Positions 1 to 8,728 of a stretch of 64,000 bases of DNA are shown one piece after another. The stretch comes from UBA6170 sp942491385 (lineage in GTDB: Bacteria > Chloroflexota > Anaerolineae > Anaerolineales > Anaerolineaceae): NCBI GenBank assembly GCA_942491385.1, contig CALOAF010000002.1:310001-374000 (forward strand), in the 5' to 3' direction. The first letter of the stretch is position 1. Each line of letters opens with the position of its first letter. The translations under genes and the position numbers were made by a program. The notes beneath the pieces were generated by a model. It had not been told where the DNA came from. It saw nothing but the letters and a program-made list of their open reading frames with translations, and did no database searches.

Positions 1-1
1 A

Positions 2-1189
2 AAAACTGGCAAACCGCCCGCAGGTCTTGATCCCGGTGGGGATAGTTTTTTTAATGCCATTTGCTTTTTGTTCAAGGTTCCGATTATCCGTGGCTGGATA
101 CGCAAACAAATGATGAAATATTCCAAAGGGGAACTCGAATTAACTCCCGTGCATCAGGAGCCATACCCTTCTCCGGAACAATTCCAACCCTGGGAGACTT
201 GTATGACCATGGGGCAAACCTGGGCACATAATCCTAACGAGACAAAATGGAAATCACCTCAAGACCTGGTTCGTAATTTGGTTAACGTTGTCAGCCGCGG
301 TGGCAATTACCTGCTCAATGTAGGTCCAACCGCGCAAGGAGTTTTCCCCGACGAGGCAATTGATCGACTGCAGCATGTGGGCAAGTGGATGAAAACCTAC
401 AATGCTGCCATCTACGGTAATACCTATACACCTTTACAGAGGCAGTCCTGGGGCCAAACAACTCGCAAAGATGACAAGCTGTATTTACACGTCTTCGAGT
501 GGCCGGAAAATGGCAAACTTGTCATTGACTCTTTCCCCGGGACAGCCAGCGAAATCAGTGATTTTTCAGGAGAATCCCTGCTGTTTACCCAGAAAAATGG
601 TGATCTTGAAATTTCTCTGCCCCCACCATCACCAGACCCGGATGTATCTGTCCTGGTTGTAGAAATTGACAGTACCGAACCTGGTTGGCACAATTATTCT
701 GCCCCAGCTGTGACCACAACCCCACTCGGGAAATACGTGAAAAATATGGCTGTCTTCAGCGGATGGGTGAACGCGTTTCTAAACGGTTTAATTGCATTCT
801 TCACGTATCGCACCCGCACGGGAATTCCCTTCAACGAAGCCGCTGTGGATATCCCCATAACCGTGTTTATCCTCGTCTTTCTGGTTACCTGGCTTACGGT
901 TGGGTCAGTTCGAAAAGAATATTCGAAGGGCAATATCACGAAGGGGCTATCTTCCCGACGCAGTTTTAAACTACCTAAGAATGCAGCCTTACGGGCGTTG
1001 ATCTTCGCTCTAGCTGGATCCATCCTCTGGGGTGGCTTCCTGGATGGAATTCTTTTCTTGATTACGCCTGACGGATTTAGCAACTGGGGATACGTCCTGA
1101 CCAAAACGTTGTATACTGGCCTAACCGCCGCCCTGGCAACTATTGCGACAATATTTAGCGTCGCTAAAGACGAGAACCGGAGATCATGA
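2..1189 (+). CDS. Alpha-L-fucosidase (GH29), 5'-partial, with C-terminal membrane tail
   Basis: The frame is open from base 2, so the N-terminal part with most of the catalytic barrel lies outside the window. What remains shows the C-terminal part of the GH29 barrel (WETCMTMGQTWAHNP, then LVNVVSRGGNYLLNVGPTAQG) and a beta-sandwich-like region. GH29 enzymes release L-fucose from glycans by a retaining mechanism. The last 145 or so residues are unusual for the family: after a PGWHNYSAPAV linker come about four hydrophobic segments (around NAFLNGLIAFF, VDIPITVFILVFL, RALIFALAGSILWGG and TGLTAALATIATIF), suggesting a membrane-anchored enzyme or a fused membrane protein. The stop overlaps the ATG of the mutarotase gene by four bases, so the two are translationally coupled. 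The GH29 call is firm; the topology of the tail, and which side of the membrane the enzyme faces, are inference. Confidence 0.85.
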   Translation, partial: KTGKPPAGLDPGGDSFFNAICFLFKVPIIRGWIRKQMMKYSKGELELTPVHQEPYPSPEQFQPWETCMTMGQTWAHNPNETKWKSPQDLVRNLVNVVSRGGNYLLNVGPTAQGVFPDEAIDRLQHVGKWMKTYNAAIYGNTYTPLQRQSWGQTTRKDDKLYLHVFEWPENGKLVIDSFPGTASEISDFSGESLLFTQKNGDLEISLPPPSPDPDVSVLVVEIDSTEPGWHNYSAPAVTTTPLGKYVKNMAVFSGWVNAFLNGLIAFFTYRTRTGIPFNEAAVDIPITVFILVFLVTWLTVGSVRKEYSKGNITKGLSSRRSFKLPKNAALRALIFALAGSILWGGFLDGILFLITPDGFSNWGYVLTKTLYTGLTAALATIATIFSVAKDENRRS

Positions 1190-1512
1190 TGGAACGGTTC
1201 GGAAGCATCATCAGATTAAAACCCGAAAAGCTTGATGAATATAAAGAATTGCATGCGCATGTCTGGCCGGACGTGTTAAAGATGATCAAAGTGTGCAACA
1301 TCCAAAATTATTCGATCTACTATAAAGATGGCTACCTCTTTAGTTATTTTGAATACACAGGCAATGATTTCTCTGTTGACATGAAAAAAATGGCCGCTGA
1401 TCCTACAACCCAGGCGTGGTGGAAGTTAACAGAACCATGTCAGGAACCGTTAGAGTCCCGGTCTGAAGGCGAATGGTGGGCAAGCATGGAAGAATTCTTC
1501 CATCTGGATTAA
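1186..1512 (+). CDS. L-rhamnose/L-fucose mutarotase (RhaM family)
   Basis: A 108-residue single-domain protein of the RhaM/DUF718 dimeric alpha-beta barrel family, which interconverts alpha and beta anomers of 6-deoxyhexoses. Family features seen are the N-terminal IIRLKPEKLDEYKELHAHVWPDVL block with its conserved His, the NYSIYYKDGYLFSYFEY strands and the WW pair near residue 80. It begins with two ATG codons in a row behind a GGAG and overlaps the fucosidase stop. Because it sits between a fucosidase and a fucokinase-like gene, L-fucose is a likelier substrate than rhamnose. That is context, since the sequence alone does not separate the two activities. Confidence 0.85.
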   Translation: MMERFGSIIRLKPEKLDEYKELHAHVWPDVLKMIKVCNIQNYSIYYKDGYLFSYFEYTGNDFSVDMKKMAADPTTQAWWKLTEPCQEPLESRSEGEWWASMEEFFHLD

Positions 1513-1524
1513 ACGGGATTATTG

Positions 1525-2763
1525 ATGAATTCACGCCAACGCATCCTCGCATCCATTGATCATCAGGAACCGGACCGTCTCCCGGTTGATCTGGGAGCTA
1601 CGCCAAGTTCAGGAATTTCCGCCATTGCTTACGATCACCTCTTACGCTTTCTTCCACTGAAGGATAAACGTAATTGGGTTTATGATGTCGTCCAGCAGGT
1701 TGCGCAGCCTTCGTATGAATTGCTGGATTACTTTTCTATCGATGCAGTTGATCTTGGACGTACTTTTAATCAGAACGACTCTGACTGGTACGATTACACA
1801 CTGCTAAATAACAGCACTGCCCAACAACCTGTCTGGTTCAATCCTGAAAGGCAGACTGATGGCTCGTCTTTGGTTTTCAAAAATGGAGAAGCTATTGCGG
1901 CTATGCCGGCTTCTGCCTTTTCTTATGATCAAATAACTTTTCCATTTCTGGATGGCTATCCCGCCGATTTCGGAGCAAACCTGGATGAAGCAATGGGGAA
2001 GGTTCATTGGTCAGCTCTGGCGCATAGCCCCTGGGATCACGCCGGGGAAGTAGATTTCTGGGAAAAACTTCGCTCAAATGCGATTGAATTACGCGCAAAA
2101 AGTGACCAGGCGATTGTTCTTTCGGCAGGTTGTAACCTTTTCGAATGGGGAACCTTCCTACGCCGCCTGGACAATTTCCTCATGGATCTAAAACTTGATT
2201 CGAAAAGTGTTGATCGTTTATTGGACGCGCTGATGGAACGCCACCTCAACTCTCTCGAAAAAATCTGCACTGCTGTCGGGGATGTGGTGGACATCATCCG
2301 TCTTGGCGATGACCTGGGCATGAACACTGGCCCACTAATGGCACCGGATACCTATCGCAAATTCTTCAAACCACGCCACACCATCCTATGTAGCTATATT
2401 AAAAAGCATTCCAGCATGCGTCCTTTTTTGCATTCCTGTGGATCCATCTACAAGCTAATCCCTGATTTAATTGATGCCGGTTTTGAAGTAATCAATCCTG
2501 TACAAACCAATTCAAAGGATATGCAGCCAGAGCGACTCAAAAAAGAATTTGGGACAGCAATCACCTTCTGGGGTGGCGGTGTAGATCCCCGTTATATTTT
2601 GAATTCTGGTACTCCGCAAGAAGTTTTTGATCACGTTCGGTCAAATATCGAAATTCTGGCACCGGGAGGCGGGTTCATTTTCAACACAATTCACAACATC
2701 CTGCCGGATGTGCCCCCGGAAAATATTCTGGCAATGTTCAAAGCAATTGATTGTTATCGATAA
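1525..2763 (+). CDS. Uroporphyrinogen-decarboxylase-family protein
   Basis: A 412-residue protein of the UROD/MtaA-CmuA superfamily. The N-terminus (MNSRQRILASIDHQEPDRLPVD) is typical of UROD-like methyltransferase-type proteins that lie beside sugar-catabolism genes, not of haem-pathway HemE. The motif HSCGSIYKLIPDLIDAGFEV near residue 305 carries the His and Cys that bind zinc in the corrinoid methyltransferase members, and the C-terminus has the usual GGGFIFNTIHNILPDVPPEN. A TTG three bases upstream is in frame, but ATG 1525 is preferred. It lies 12 bases after the mutarotase stop and 22 before the next start, so it belongs to the operon. Its reaction is unknown; haem synthesis is unlikely because no other haem genes are nearby. 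Confidence 0.8.
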   Translation: MNSRQRILASIDHQEPDRLPVDLGATPSSGISAIAYDHLLRFLPLKDKRNWVYDVVQQVAQPSYELLDYFSIDAVDLGRTFNQNDSDWYDYTLLNNSTAQQPVWFNPERQTDGSSLVFKNGEAIAAMPASAFSYDQITFPFLDGYPADFGANLDEAMGKVHWSALAHSPWDHAGEVDFWEKLRSNAIELRAKSDQAIVLSAGCNLFEWGTFLRRLDNFLMDLKLDSKSVDRLLDALMERHLNSLEKICTAVGDVVDIIRLGDDLGMNTGPLMAPDTYRKFFKPRHTILCSYIKKHSSMRPFLHSCGSIYKLIPDLIDAGFEVINPVQTNSKDMQPERLKKEFGTAITFWGGGVDPRYILNSGTPQEVFDHVRSNIEILAPGGGFIFNTIHNILPDVPPENILAMFKAIDCYR

Positions 2764-2785
2764 TCGTACAAAGAGGAGCTGGAAA

Positions 2786-3928
2786 TTGACAAAAAAAGTG
2801 CTAATTAGCGGATGTTTCGATCTACTCCATAGCGGTCACATCGAATTCTTTCGCGAGGCAGCCTCCTACGGCGATTTATATGTCGCTCTGGGTTCGGATA
2901 AGACAATCTATGATCTTAAGGGCAGGCTGCCAATTAATAATGAACTTGAACGAATTTTTATGGTCAAGGCAATATCCTATGTAAAAGAAGCTTTTATATC
3001 AAAAGGTTCCGGACTTTTGGATTTTGAAAACGAATTTCGGTCAATGAAGCCGGATTATTTGATCGTAAATGAAGATGGTGATCTGCGGGAGAAACGCGAG
3101 CTGTGTACTGAATTAGGGGTGGAATACGTGATCCTCAACCGCCTGCCATATGAAAATCTTCCTCCCCGATCGACTACTGTCTTGCGCACACAAAACCTGA
3201 TACCCTTTCGTATTGACCTTGCCGGTGGTTGGCTTGACCAACCCTGGGTGTCAAAGTATTGTGCCGGGTCAGTCCTCACGATTTCATTGGAGCCATCATT
3301 TGATTTCAATGAGCGCAGCGGGATGGCCTCCAGTACTCGTCGTGCAGCCATCGATTTATGGGGGAGCAAAATTCCTGCCGGAAATCATGAGAAACTTTCA
3401 AAAATATTGTTCTGCTATGACAATCCCCCAGGGAAAAAGGTGATCTCAGGCTCTCAGGATTCGATTGGAATCGTGTTTCCCGGGTTGGCAAATGCACATT
3501 ATGACGGGGAGTACTGGCCGAAACAAATTGAACATGTGCAAGATGCAAACATATTACAGTTCATTGAACAATCCTTATATTTAGTGACACTGGGACCCCG
3601 CCATGCAGAATATGATGTACTTGAAAATACCAATATTACACCAGAAAACACCTGCGCCTTAGCGCAAGCCGCTGAAAACTGTTGGCAGGCGATCCTCAAC
3701 CAGGATACCAATCTATTTGGTCAATCTTTCCGGGCATCCTTTGAGGCGCAAATCGCAATGTTCCCGAATATGATGAACGATGACATTGTTCGATTGATTG
3801 ATCAATACAAAGATGTGGCATTGGGTTGGAAATTATCCGGTGCAGGCGGGGGTGGTTACCTCATTCTGGTATCGGAAAAACCCATTAAAAACGCCATGCG
3901 CATATTAATCAGACGTGAAATTGAGTAG
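2786..3928 (+). CDS. Nucleotidyltransferase-GHMP kinase fusion (fucokinase/NDP-fucose-type)
   Basis: A 380-residue two-domain enzyme. Residues 1-135 form a cytidylyltransferase-like Rossmann domain with SGCFDLLHSGH (HxGH at 15-18) and a closing RSTT at 128-131, both needed for nucleotidyl transfer. Residues 138-380 form a GHMP small-molecule kinase with FRIDLAGGWLDQP, the phosphate-binding GMASS at 179-183 and GAGGGG near 352. In outline it mirrors bifunctional Fkp (guanylyltransferase plus fucokinase), but the nucleotidyltransferase fold is different, of the TagD/HldE type. The start is TTG 2786, seven bases after AAGAGGAG; the frame is open further upstream only inside the previous gene. 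A kinase that phosphorylates fucose at C1 and a partner that activates the product is the natural reading. The nucleotide (CTP, GTP or ATP) and the sugar are not shown by sequence. Confidence 0.8.
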   Translation: MTKKVLISGCFDLLHSGHIEFFREAASYGDLYVALGSDKTIYDLKGRLPINNELERIFMVKAISYVKEAFISKGSGLLDFENEFRSMKPDYLIVNEDGDLREKRELCTELGVEYVILNRLPYENLPPRSTTVLRTQNLIPFRIDLAGGWLDQPWVSKYCAGSVLTISLEPSFDFNERSGMASSTRRAAIDLWGSKIPAGNHEKLSKILFCYDNPPGKKVISGSQDSIGIVFPGLANAHYDGEYWPKQIEHVQDANILQFIEQSLYLVTLGPRHAEYDVLENTNITPENTCALAQAAENCWQAILNQDTNLFGQSFRASFEAQIAMFPNMMNDDIVRLIDQYKDVALGWKLSGAGGGGYLILVSEKPIKNAMRILIRREIE

Positions 3929-4298
3929 ATTGAACCATGAATTAATGGATGGATAAATCATAATCAACAATGATCGATAGCCTGGTTTCTAGATCATAAA
4001 TTGGAGATTATGTATTCCCCAAACAATAATCCGACCTAAGGTTGGCTATTCTGTAAAAGACTTATAAATCAACATGATTTCCTTAGACTGATGCGAATAT
4101 CATCTGTTGGATCAATATCTTATTGGGACAATAATTAGAGGGATTCAATGTGCTTTCTGGGCACAGGCTACTCTTCCACAAACACTTGTTGTGCTCGAAA
4201 GCTATGAATTGGCATTGACTTCGAATGAACTCTGGTTTACCATAACGAATGTCCAAATCTTAATTTCATGCTCATTATCACGTCTTTTAGGAGAAAAA
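3929..4298. other. Intergenic stretch, no gene seen
   Basis: AT-rich spacer of 370 bases between the fucose operon and the HsmA-family gene. An open frame runs from 4107 into the next gene, but its codons before 4299 encode no recognisable sequence and lack a ribosome binding site, so this part is probably leader or promoter DNA. No convincing terminator hairpin is visible after 3928. Confidence 0.5.
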
Positions 4299-4664
4299 AT
4301 GGATCCATCAGCAAGCATCATCATGGCAGCAGCGTTAGTATTTTACTCAATTGGGGTTTGGAGCGAGCGAATTTCAGGTAAGCTCAAACCCTGGCACCTG
4401 GTTTTCTTCATTCTGGGTCTCTCCTGTGATACATTGGGAACCGGAATGATGTTCGAAATGGTGGGTGGAATGTCATTTGATCTCCATGGTATCACGGGAG
4501 TAATTGCAATTGTCCTTATGCTCGTTCATGCCATCTGGGCATTTGTAGTGTTGAAAAAGAAAGACGAAAAAGCCATCATGAATTTCCACAAATTTAGTGT
4601 AGCAGTTTGGTTAATCTGGCTCATTCCATATTTAAGCCCGATGTTTTTTGCAATTTCAAGATAA
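4299..4664 (+). CDS. HsmA family membrane protein (TIGR03987-type)
   Basis: A 121-residue integral membrane protein with four predicted helices, matching the small HsmA/TIGR03987 family. Recognisable blocks are IGVWSERISGKLKPWHLVFFILGLSCDTLGT, with an acidic residue buried in a helix, and the DLHGITGVIAIVLMLVHAIWA helix. The ATG at 4299 follows AGGAG at 4289-4293 and gives the family's usual start (MDPSASIIMAAALVFYSIGVW); longer in-frame versions from 4107 add unrelated residues. The function of the family is not known to me. There is no operon partner: the next gene starts almost 190 bases downstream. Confidence 0.8.
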   Translation: MDPSASIIMAAALVFYSIGVWSERISGKLKPWHLVFFILGLSCDTLGTGMMFEMVGGMSFDLHGITGVIAIVLMLVHAIWAFVVLKKKDEKAIMNFHKFSVAVWLIWLIPYLSPMFFAISR

Positions 4665-4851
4665 TTATGAATAGGAGGATAAAACTTTCTTCTCTATTAT
4701 TACAACCTGGTTTCCCCTCTCAAATAATCTAAAATTTTACCATTCACAATAACAACTCCTCCGCAAACCACCGAAATCTCCACCTATGCTAAAATAAAAA
4801 TAATCCCGACCCCCTCCCCCCTTATTCCCTGCGAAAGATTAGAGGTGCATA

Positions 4852-5364
4852 ATGGAAAGTTTTCCCCTCCTGTTTGGTCTTTTATGCGGCGGTTTCTTTT
4901 TTCTGGTAACCCTGGCAATCGGGGTGGGCCTGATTATCTTCAGCCGTCGCAGTAAAAAGAAAGCTGACGCCAGCCTGACCTGGCCTAGTGTACTGGGGAA
5001 AGTGCTGGCAACCAGCGTTCGTGAGAGCATCACCCACGATGAGGATGGTCGCCAGACAGTCAGTTATTATCCCGAAGTTGAATATACCTACGAGGTCAAT
5101 GGGCAGGATTTTACAAGCAAGAGACTCTCCTTCGGTGGGTTGGTAACCAGGAAAACACGTGCGGAAGTGGTGACACACCTGACCCAGTATCCTGTGGACT
5201 CAACCCTGCTTGTGTACCATAACCCCCAAAATCCGCGAGAAGCGGTCATTGAGCGCACCAGAGCTGGGGCAAAATGGGCTCTGGTGGTCGGAGTGATTAT
5301 CTCCATCATAGCAGCCTGCATTGGCTTGGTGATGCTGATCAGTCTGGTGAGGAATTTAGGTTAA
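4852..5364 (+). CDS. DUF3592 domain membrane protein
   Basis: A 170-residue protein with an N-terminal transmembrane helix (about residues 8-30), a basic stretch RRSKKK, an extracytoplasmic-type beta domain containing the DUF3592 signature (WPSVLGKVLATSV, VEYTYEVNGQDFTSKRL, YHNPQNPREAVIE) and a second helix at 145-167. DUF3592 proteins are widespread small membrane proteins without a defined role. The start has a GAGGTG upstream at 4840-4845. It stands alone, with non-coding DNA on both sides. Confidence 0.8.
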   Translation: MESFPLLFGLLCGGFFFLVTLAIGVGLIIFSRRSKKKADASLTWPSVLGKVLATSVRESITHDEDGRQTVSYYPEVEYTYEVNGQDFTSKRLSFGGLVTRKTRAEVVTHLTQYPVDSTLLVYHNPQNPREAVIERTRAGAKWALVVGVIISIIAACIGLVMLISLVRNLG

Positions 5365-5783
5365 GGAAGTTACTTATTCTTCAATTTCCTTTTTATATCT
5401 TGTTTGTCTATGGCCTAGTCATAATCTTTTCCATTAGCGTTCTAGATTTCTAGATCTAATCAATTGATATTATTTTCACAATTTTTCACTCTTAATCCAT
5501 TTATGGCGAGTTACAAAATTGGGATTGCAGGTGAATCAATCGGTCCACTTTCAAAAAATGACATGAACAACACTACCGGAATATTTTTCTGGGACCTGAC
5601 TAGTTGACAATATCCTGCTCATCCCTTTGACACTATCTCCTAAGATGAAAACAAAGGACTTTGGCTTCACCCCTCTCCTGTTTTGAATTTTAGGAAGTCG
5701 ATGATGGATTTTGCAATTGATAATGGAGTATCCCTTTGGGCACAGAACTCTGGTCTCTTCTCAATAGCGGGAAGTGGACATAG
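5365..5783. other. Intergenic stretch before hairpin array
   Basis: No gene is supported. A frame runs from 5683 to 6042 (119 codons) but has no ribosome binding site and matches nothing recognisable, and its middle is made of short inverted repeats. Near 5450-5475 there are short overlapping TCTAGA/AGATCT-type palindromes of unclear meaning. Confidence 0.5.
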
Positions 5784-6016
5784 TGCCCTGCGGGTATTCT
5801 ATATCTTCCCTGTAAGGGACCACTACTCTAAAGAGTACTTCGGACCCTCCGGGTTCAAATGCCCTTTGGGTATGAGTCAAAATCCTGACTCCGTGCAACG
5901 CTTGCATCCAGCACGAAGTGCATGGCTGTGCAGCGAGTTCTGCAAAAACTTGCACCTGATGCAAGTGAAGGTGTCAGTCAAACCGACGAACGCTGGTCCA
6001 CGCTTGGCAGGACACC
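5784..6016. other. Array of consecutive short hairpins (possible structured RNA or ssDNA element)
   Basis: Ten perfect or wobble-closed hairpins follow one another in 183 bases. In order (loop in capitals): tgcccTGCgggta 5784-5796, tccctGTAaggga 5807-5819, tactcTAAAgagta 5824-5837, ggacccTCCgggttc 5842-5856, atgcccTTTgggtat 5859-5873, gagtcaAAATCCtgactc 5874-5891, gtgcaaCGCttgcat 5893-5907, gcacGAAgtgc 5911-5921, tgcagCGAGTTctgca 5929-5944 and acttgcaCCTGAtgcaagt 5948-5966. A longer-range pair ggtgtc/gacacc closes 5970-6016. Six hairpins have 3-base loops and nearly all stems are 5-6 bp. About 80 percent of the bases lie in hairpins, which is far beyond chance. I know no family with this form. 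It could be a structured RNA, a DNA element that folds when single-stranded, or a mobile-element remnant. Confidence 0.6.
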
Positions 6017-6637
6017 TATTGCCCTTCTTGGGGATTGAATAGTTAATCAATGTTCGTTTCATATCTGATTTTTGGGAGTTCATCATGTCATAAATAAAAA
6101 AATACTGCTTTTATTATTTTCTGCCAGATCAGTCTACTGGTGACTTGATAAAGTTAATAAAATGTTTTGGAGGATTGGTTTGAATCATACGAATATAATT
6201 CCAATGATTTCTTCAATGGTAAAACCAGGATGGCTGAATTCGTGTCCTGGTCGTTATTGGGTTAACCACGCCATTATGGATTGAAAGCAGCCTATACCTG
6301 TTATCCAGCCAATCTTTGGCTTATATGAGTAGATCAGTATTGCTCTTTCAGACCAGCATGTTATACGATGGCTTACACGGCTTTTTCATCTTGCAGTCAT
6401 TTATAACAGGCGCAAACTTTTCCACTGGAAGAGTTCATCGTCATCCTGATCGTGGGGGTGATCGTTTTTTAACCAGTTGAGTTATTCTTGCAGGGGTTGA
6501 TTTCTTCGGTTTAATATACAAACTGACATATTTGTGTCAAGCACGGGGAAAAGCGGTAAAATGGCATACGTTTCTGCCATAATTATGCCACATTTGACAT
6601 CTATACTTGGGTAATCAAACAATTTTATTGAGGTGAA
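6017..6637. other. Intergenic stretch with possible decayed coding sequence and an operator-like inverted repeat
   Basis: No intact gene. Around 6350-6480 short hydrophobic stretches appear in changing frames, which could be remains of a membrane protein, but I cannot name it. Just upstream of the lipoprotein gene, TGGCATA (6562-6568) and TATGCCA (6584-6590) form an inverted repeat, with TTGACA at 6594-6599 as a possible -35 element. Confidence 0.35.
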
Positions 6638-6640
6638 ATG

Positions 6641-7192
6641 ATGAAAATAAAATGTTATCAATTTCTTTTGGTACTTGTTTGCACCATGGTCCTGACCGCA
6701 TGTAGTAATAACACAAATAATGTTCCTTCGCTGGCTGCTACCCCAATGCCCAATGCAGTAAATGAAGAAAGCAATGATGAAGCATTGGTGATGGAGTTCG
6801 CTGATTGTTTACGGAATGAAGGGATGCAGGTTACCGACCCCACAATTGATTCCGAAGGCAATATTCAGATGCCCGAACTGGTAGAAAATGCAACGGCTAC
6901 AAAAGATGAATGGATCGCAGCCTATGAAGTTTGCGGCGAAATCATTGAAAATATCACATTTGCGAAAAAAGAAGTCGACCGCAGCGCGCAATTGGAACAA
7001 TACCTTGAAGTTGCAGCTTGTATGAACGAAGCCGGTTTCGATGTTGGCGAGCCTACTACCGAAACCCTGGATACCTGGATGATCGATCTCAAAGAAAATT
7101 TCGATTGGGATGATCCAGACACTGAGGAAATTTTCGATACTTGCTTTGGTGGTAGTTCCGATGGTGAAAGCAAAGGGGAAGGAGGTAAATGA
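6641..7192 (+). CDS. Lipoprotein of an efflux cassette
   Basis: A 183-residue secreted protein. It has a signal peptide ending in the lipobox LTAC (MKIKCYQFLLVLVCTMVLTAC), a low-complexity linker, and two copies of a Cys-containing helical motif: FADCLRNEGMQVTDP...AAYEVCGEII, then VAACMNEAGFDVGEP...FDTCFGG. Pairs of such CLRxxG-type motifs occur in small lipoproteins next to MacA/MacB genes in actinobacteria and Chloroflexota. Two ATGs are adjacent; 6641 has the better spacing to AGGTG. The stop overlaps the next start (ATGA), which couples it to the adaptor protein. It may assist export or sense substrate at the membrane; no activity is known. Confidence 0.75.
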   Translation: MKIKCYQFLLVLVCTMVLTACSNNTNNVPSLAATPMPNAVNEESNDEALVMEFADCLRNEGMQVTDPTIDSEGNIQMPELVENATATKDEWIAAYEVCGEIIENITFAKKEVDRSAQLEQYLEVAACMNEAGFDVGEPTTETLDTWMIDLKENFDWDDPDTEEIFDTCFGGSSDGESKGEGGK

Positions 7193-8712
7193 CCAAGATA
7201 CCATCAAGCCCCAAATCCCGCTCCTGGGTCTGGATCTCTTTGGGGGTTATGATCCTGATTGTCGCGGTTCTGGCTGTAGTGTTTATATTACCGGGAACTG
7301 GTACACCCTCAGAAACCATCGAAGTGGCACCCCTCAATTTCACCGAAGTGGTTATCACCGACCTTTTCAAGGAAGAAACCTTTGATGGTGTGATTGGTTC
7401 CATCCAGGATGATCCAATAAAAACCAAGCTTGGTGGAACCATAACCGATATCCCTGAAGTGGGTGAAACAATCCAACAAGGTGAAGCCCTTGTCGTAATT
7501 GATAACGAACCTGTAATCCTTCTCTACGGCGATCTTCCTGCTTACCGTAATATCGCCATTGGGAACGAATACCGGAGGATTTCAGACCAACTCAACGGTA
7601 CAATTACCTGGATTGCCCAACCAGGTACCATTATCCAACAAGGAGACGTGCTTTATCGGGTGGATGAACAACCAATTATCGCTTTATATGGTGAACAACC
7701 AGCGTATCGCAATTTGTATAACAGCGGACAGATGATTGGTAAAGATGTACTCCAACTCGAGCTATCCTTGGTTGCTTTGGGGTATAACGATAACGGCAAC
7801 CTTAATGCTGATGGTATTTTCGATTACCGAACTACCCGCGCTTTGAGAGCCTTTCAGTCGGATTTAGGATTAGAACAGGATAGCGTCCTTAACTTGGGAG
7901 AGATTATTTTCCTATCAGGTCCATCCCAGGTAATCGAATGTTTTACATTGCCAGGTGATCCCGCCGGTAATGAGGTAATGGAAATCACTACCGGAAATGC
8001 GGGTTCCGGTATCGATATTTTGCAACTCGATAACCCCTGCTGGATTTGGGTTTCGATGCGGACGGTGCCCTGGTAGCAGACGGCACTTACACCCTGGAAA
8101 CCTATCAAGCTGTACTTGCTTTTCAGGTGGCTACTGGTCTTGAACCCGATGGCATTCTCGACCTGGGAGAGATCATCTTCCTTCCCGGCGCAGTACGTGT
8201 TACTGGCCAGTTAACCACCAAAAGCAGTAATGTGGACCCAGATACCCCTATCCTGGGGATCAGCCTGTCTGAGAAAGTGGTTTATATGGCTCTACCCGCC
8301 GATGATCAAGGCTTGTTGGCTGTGGGCGATGCTGTCACCGTGGAGATGCCCGACAACACTCTGGTACCCGCCACCGTTGTTTTCGTTTCGCAAACCGCCT
8401 TCATCTGGACAAAATGAGTGGGATCCAGCCTGGTTCGAAGTCCGTATTGCACTGGATGATCCCAGTGTGGCCGCGGGACTGGACGAGGCACCGGTGGATG
8501 TTATCATCGTTTCGGATTCGATCTCGAACGTGATGGCTATTCCTGTATCAGCGCTGGTAGCTTTACTCGAAGGCGGTTACGCAGTTGAAAAGGACGTCGG
8601 CAATGGACAAGTGCAGTTATTAGCCGTGGAAACAGGTTTCTTTAGCAGCAATAATATGATCGAGATCACTTCCGGCGCGCTGCAATCTGGCGATCGGGTG
8701 GTGGTGCCATGA
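7189..8712 (+). pseudogene. Periplasmic adaptor (MacA/HlyD-type) with peptidoglycan-binding domains, two frameshifts
   Basis: Membrane-fusion adaptor of a MacAB-type exporter. An N-terminal membrane helix (SWVWISLGVMILIVAVLAVVF) is followed by a biotinyl-lipoyl-like hairpin with two GTI-type half-motifs. Two peptidoglycan-binding-1 repeats follow (VLQLELSLVALGY...TTRALRAFQSDLGL; LLDLGFDADG...YQAVLAFQVATGLEPDG), then a C-terminal beta-barrel and membrane-proximal region ending QSGDRVVVP. The reading frame breaks near 8035 and again near 8410, although the protein similarity continues in the shifted frames. The stop near 8712 is next to the ATPase gene. As written the gene is broken. Nearby damage suggests either decay or sequence errors; the coding signal itself is well preserved. 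Confidence 0.75.
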
Positions 8713-8728
8713 CATAAAGAAGGGGGGG

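Noticed and set aside
694..1104. 136-codon frame opposite the fucosidase tail
   Set aside because: Antisense shadow without motifs or a ribosome binding site.
2627..2785. Longer N-terminus for the nucleotidyltransferase-kinase
   Set aside because: It overlaps the UROD gene, encodes nothing of the fold, and TTG 2786 has a good ribosome binding site right before the Rossmann strand.
4107..4298. Longer N-terminus for the HsmA-family protein
   Set aside because: Added residues do not match the family; ATG 4299 has AGGAG upstream and the family start.
5683..6042. 119-codon open frame across the hairpin array
   Set aside because: No ribosome binding site, no recognisable motif, unusual composition; the sequence is explained by inverted repeats.
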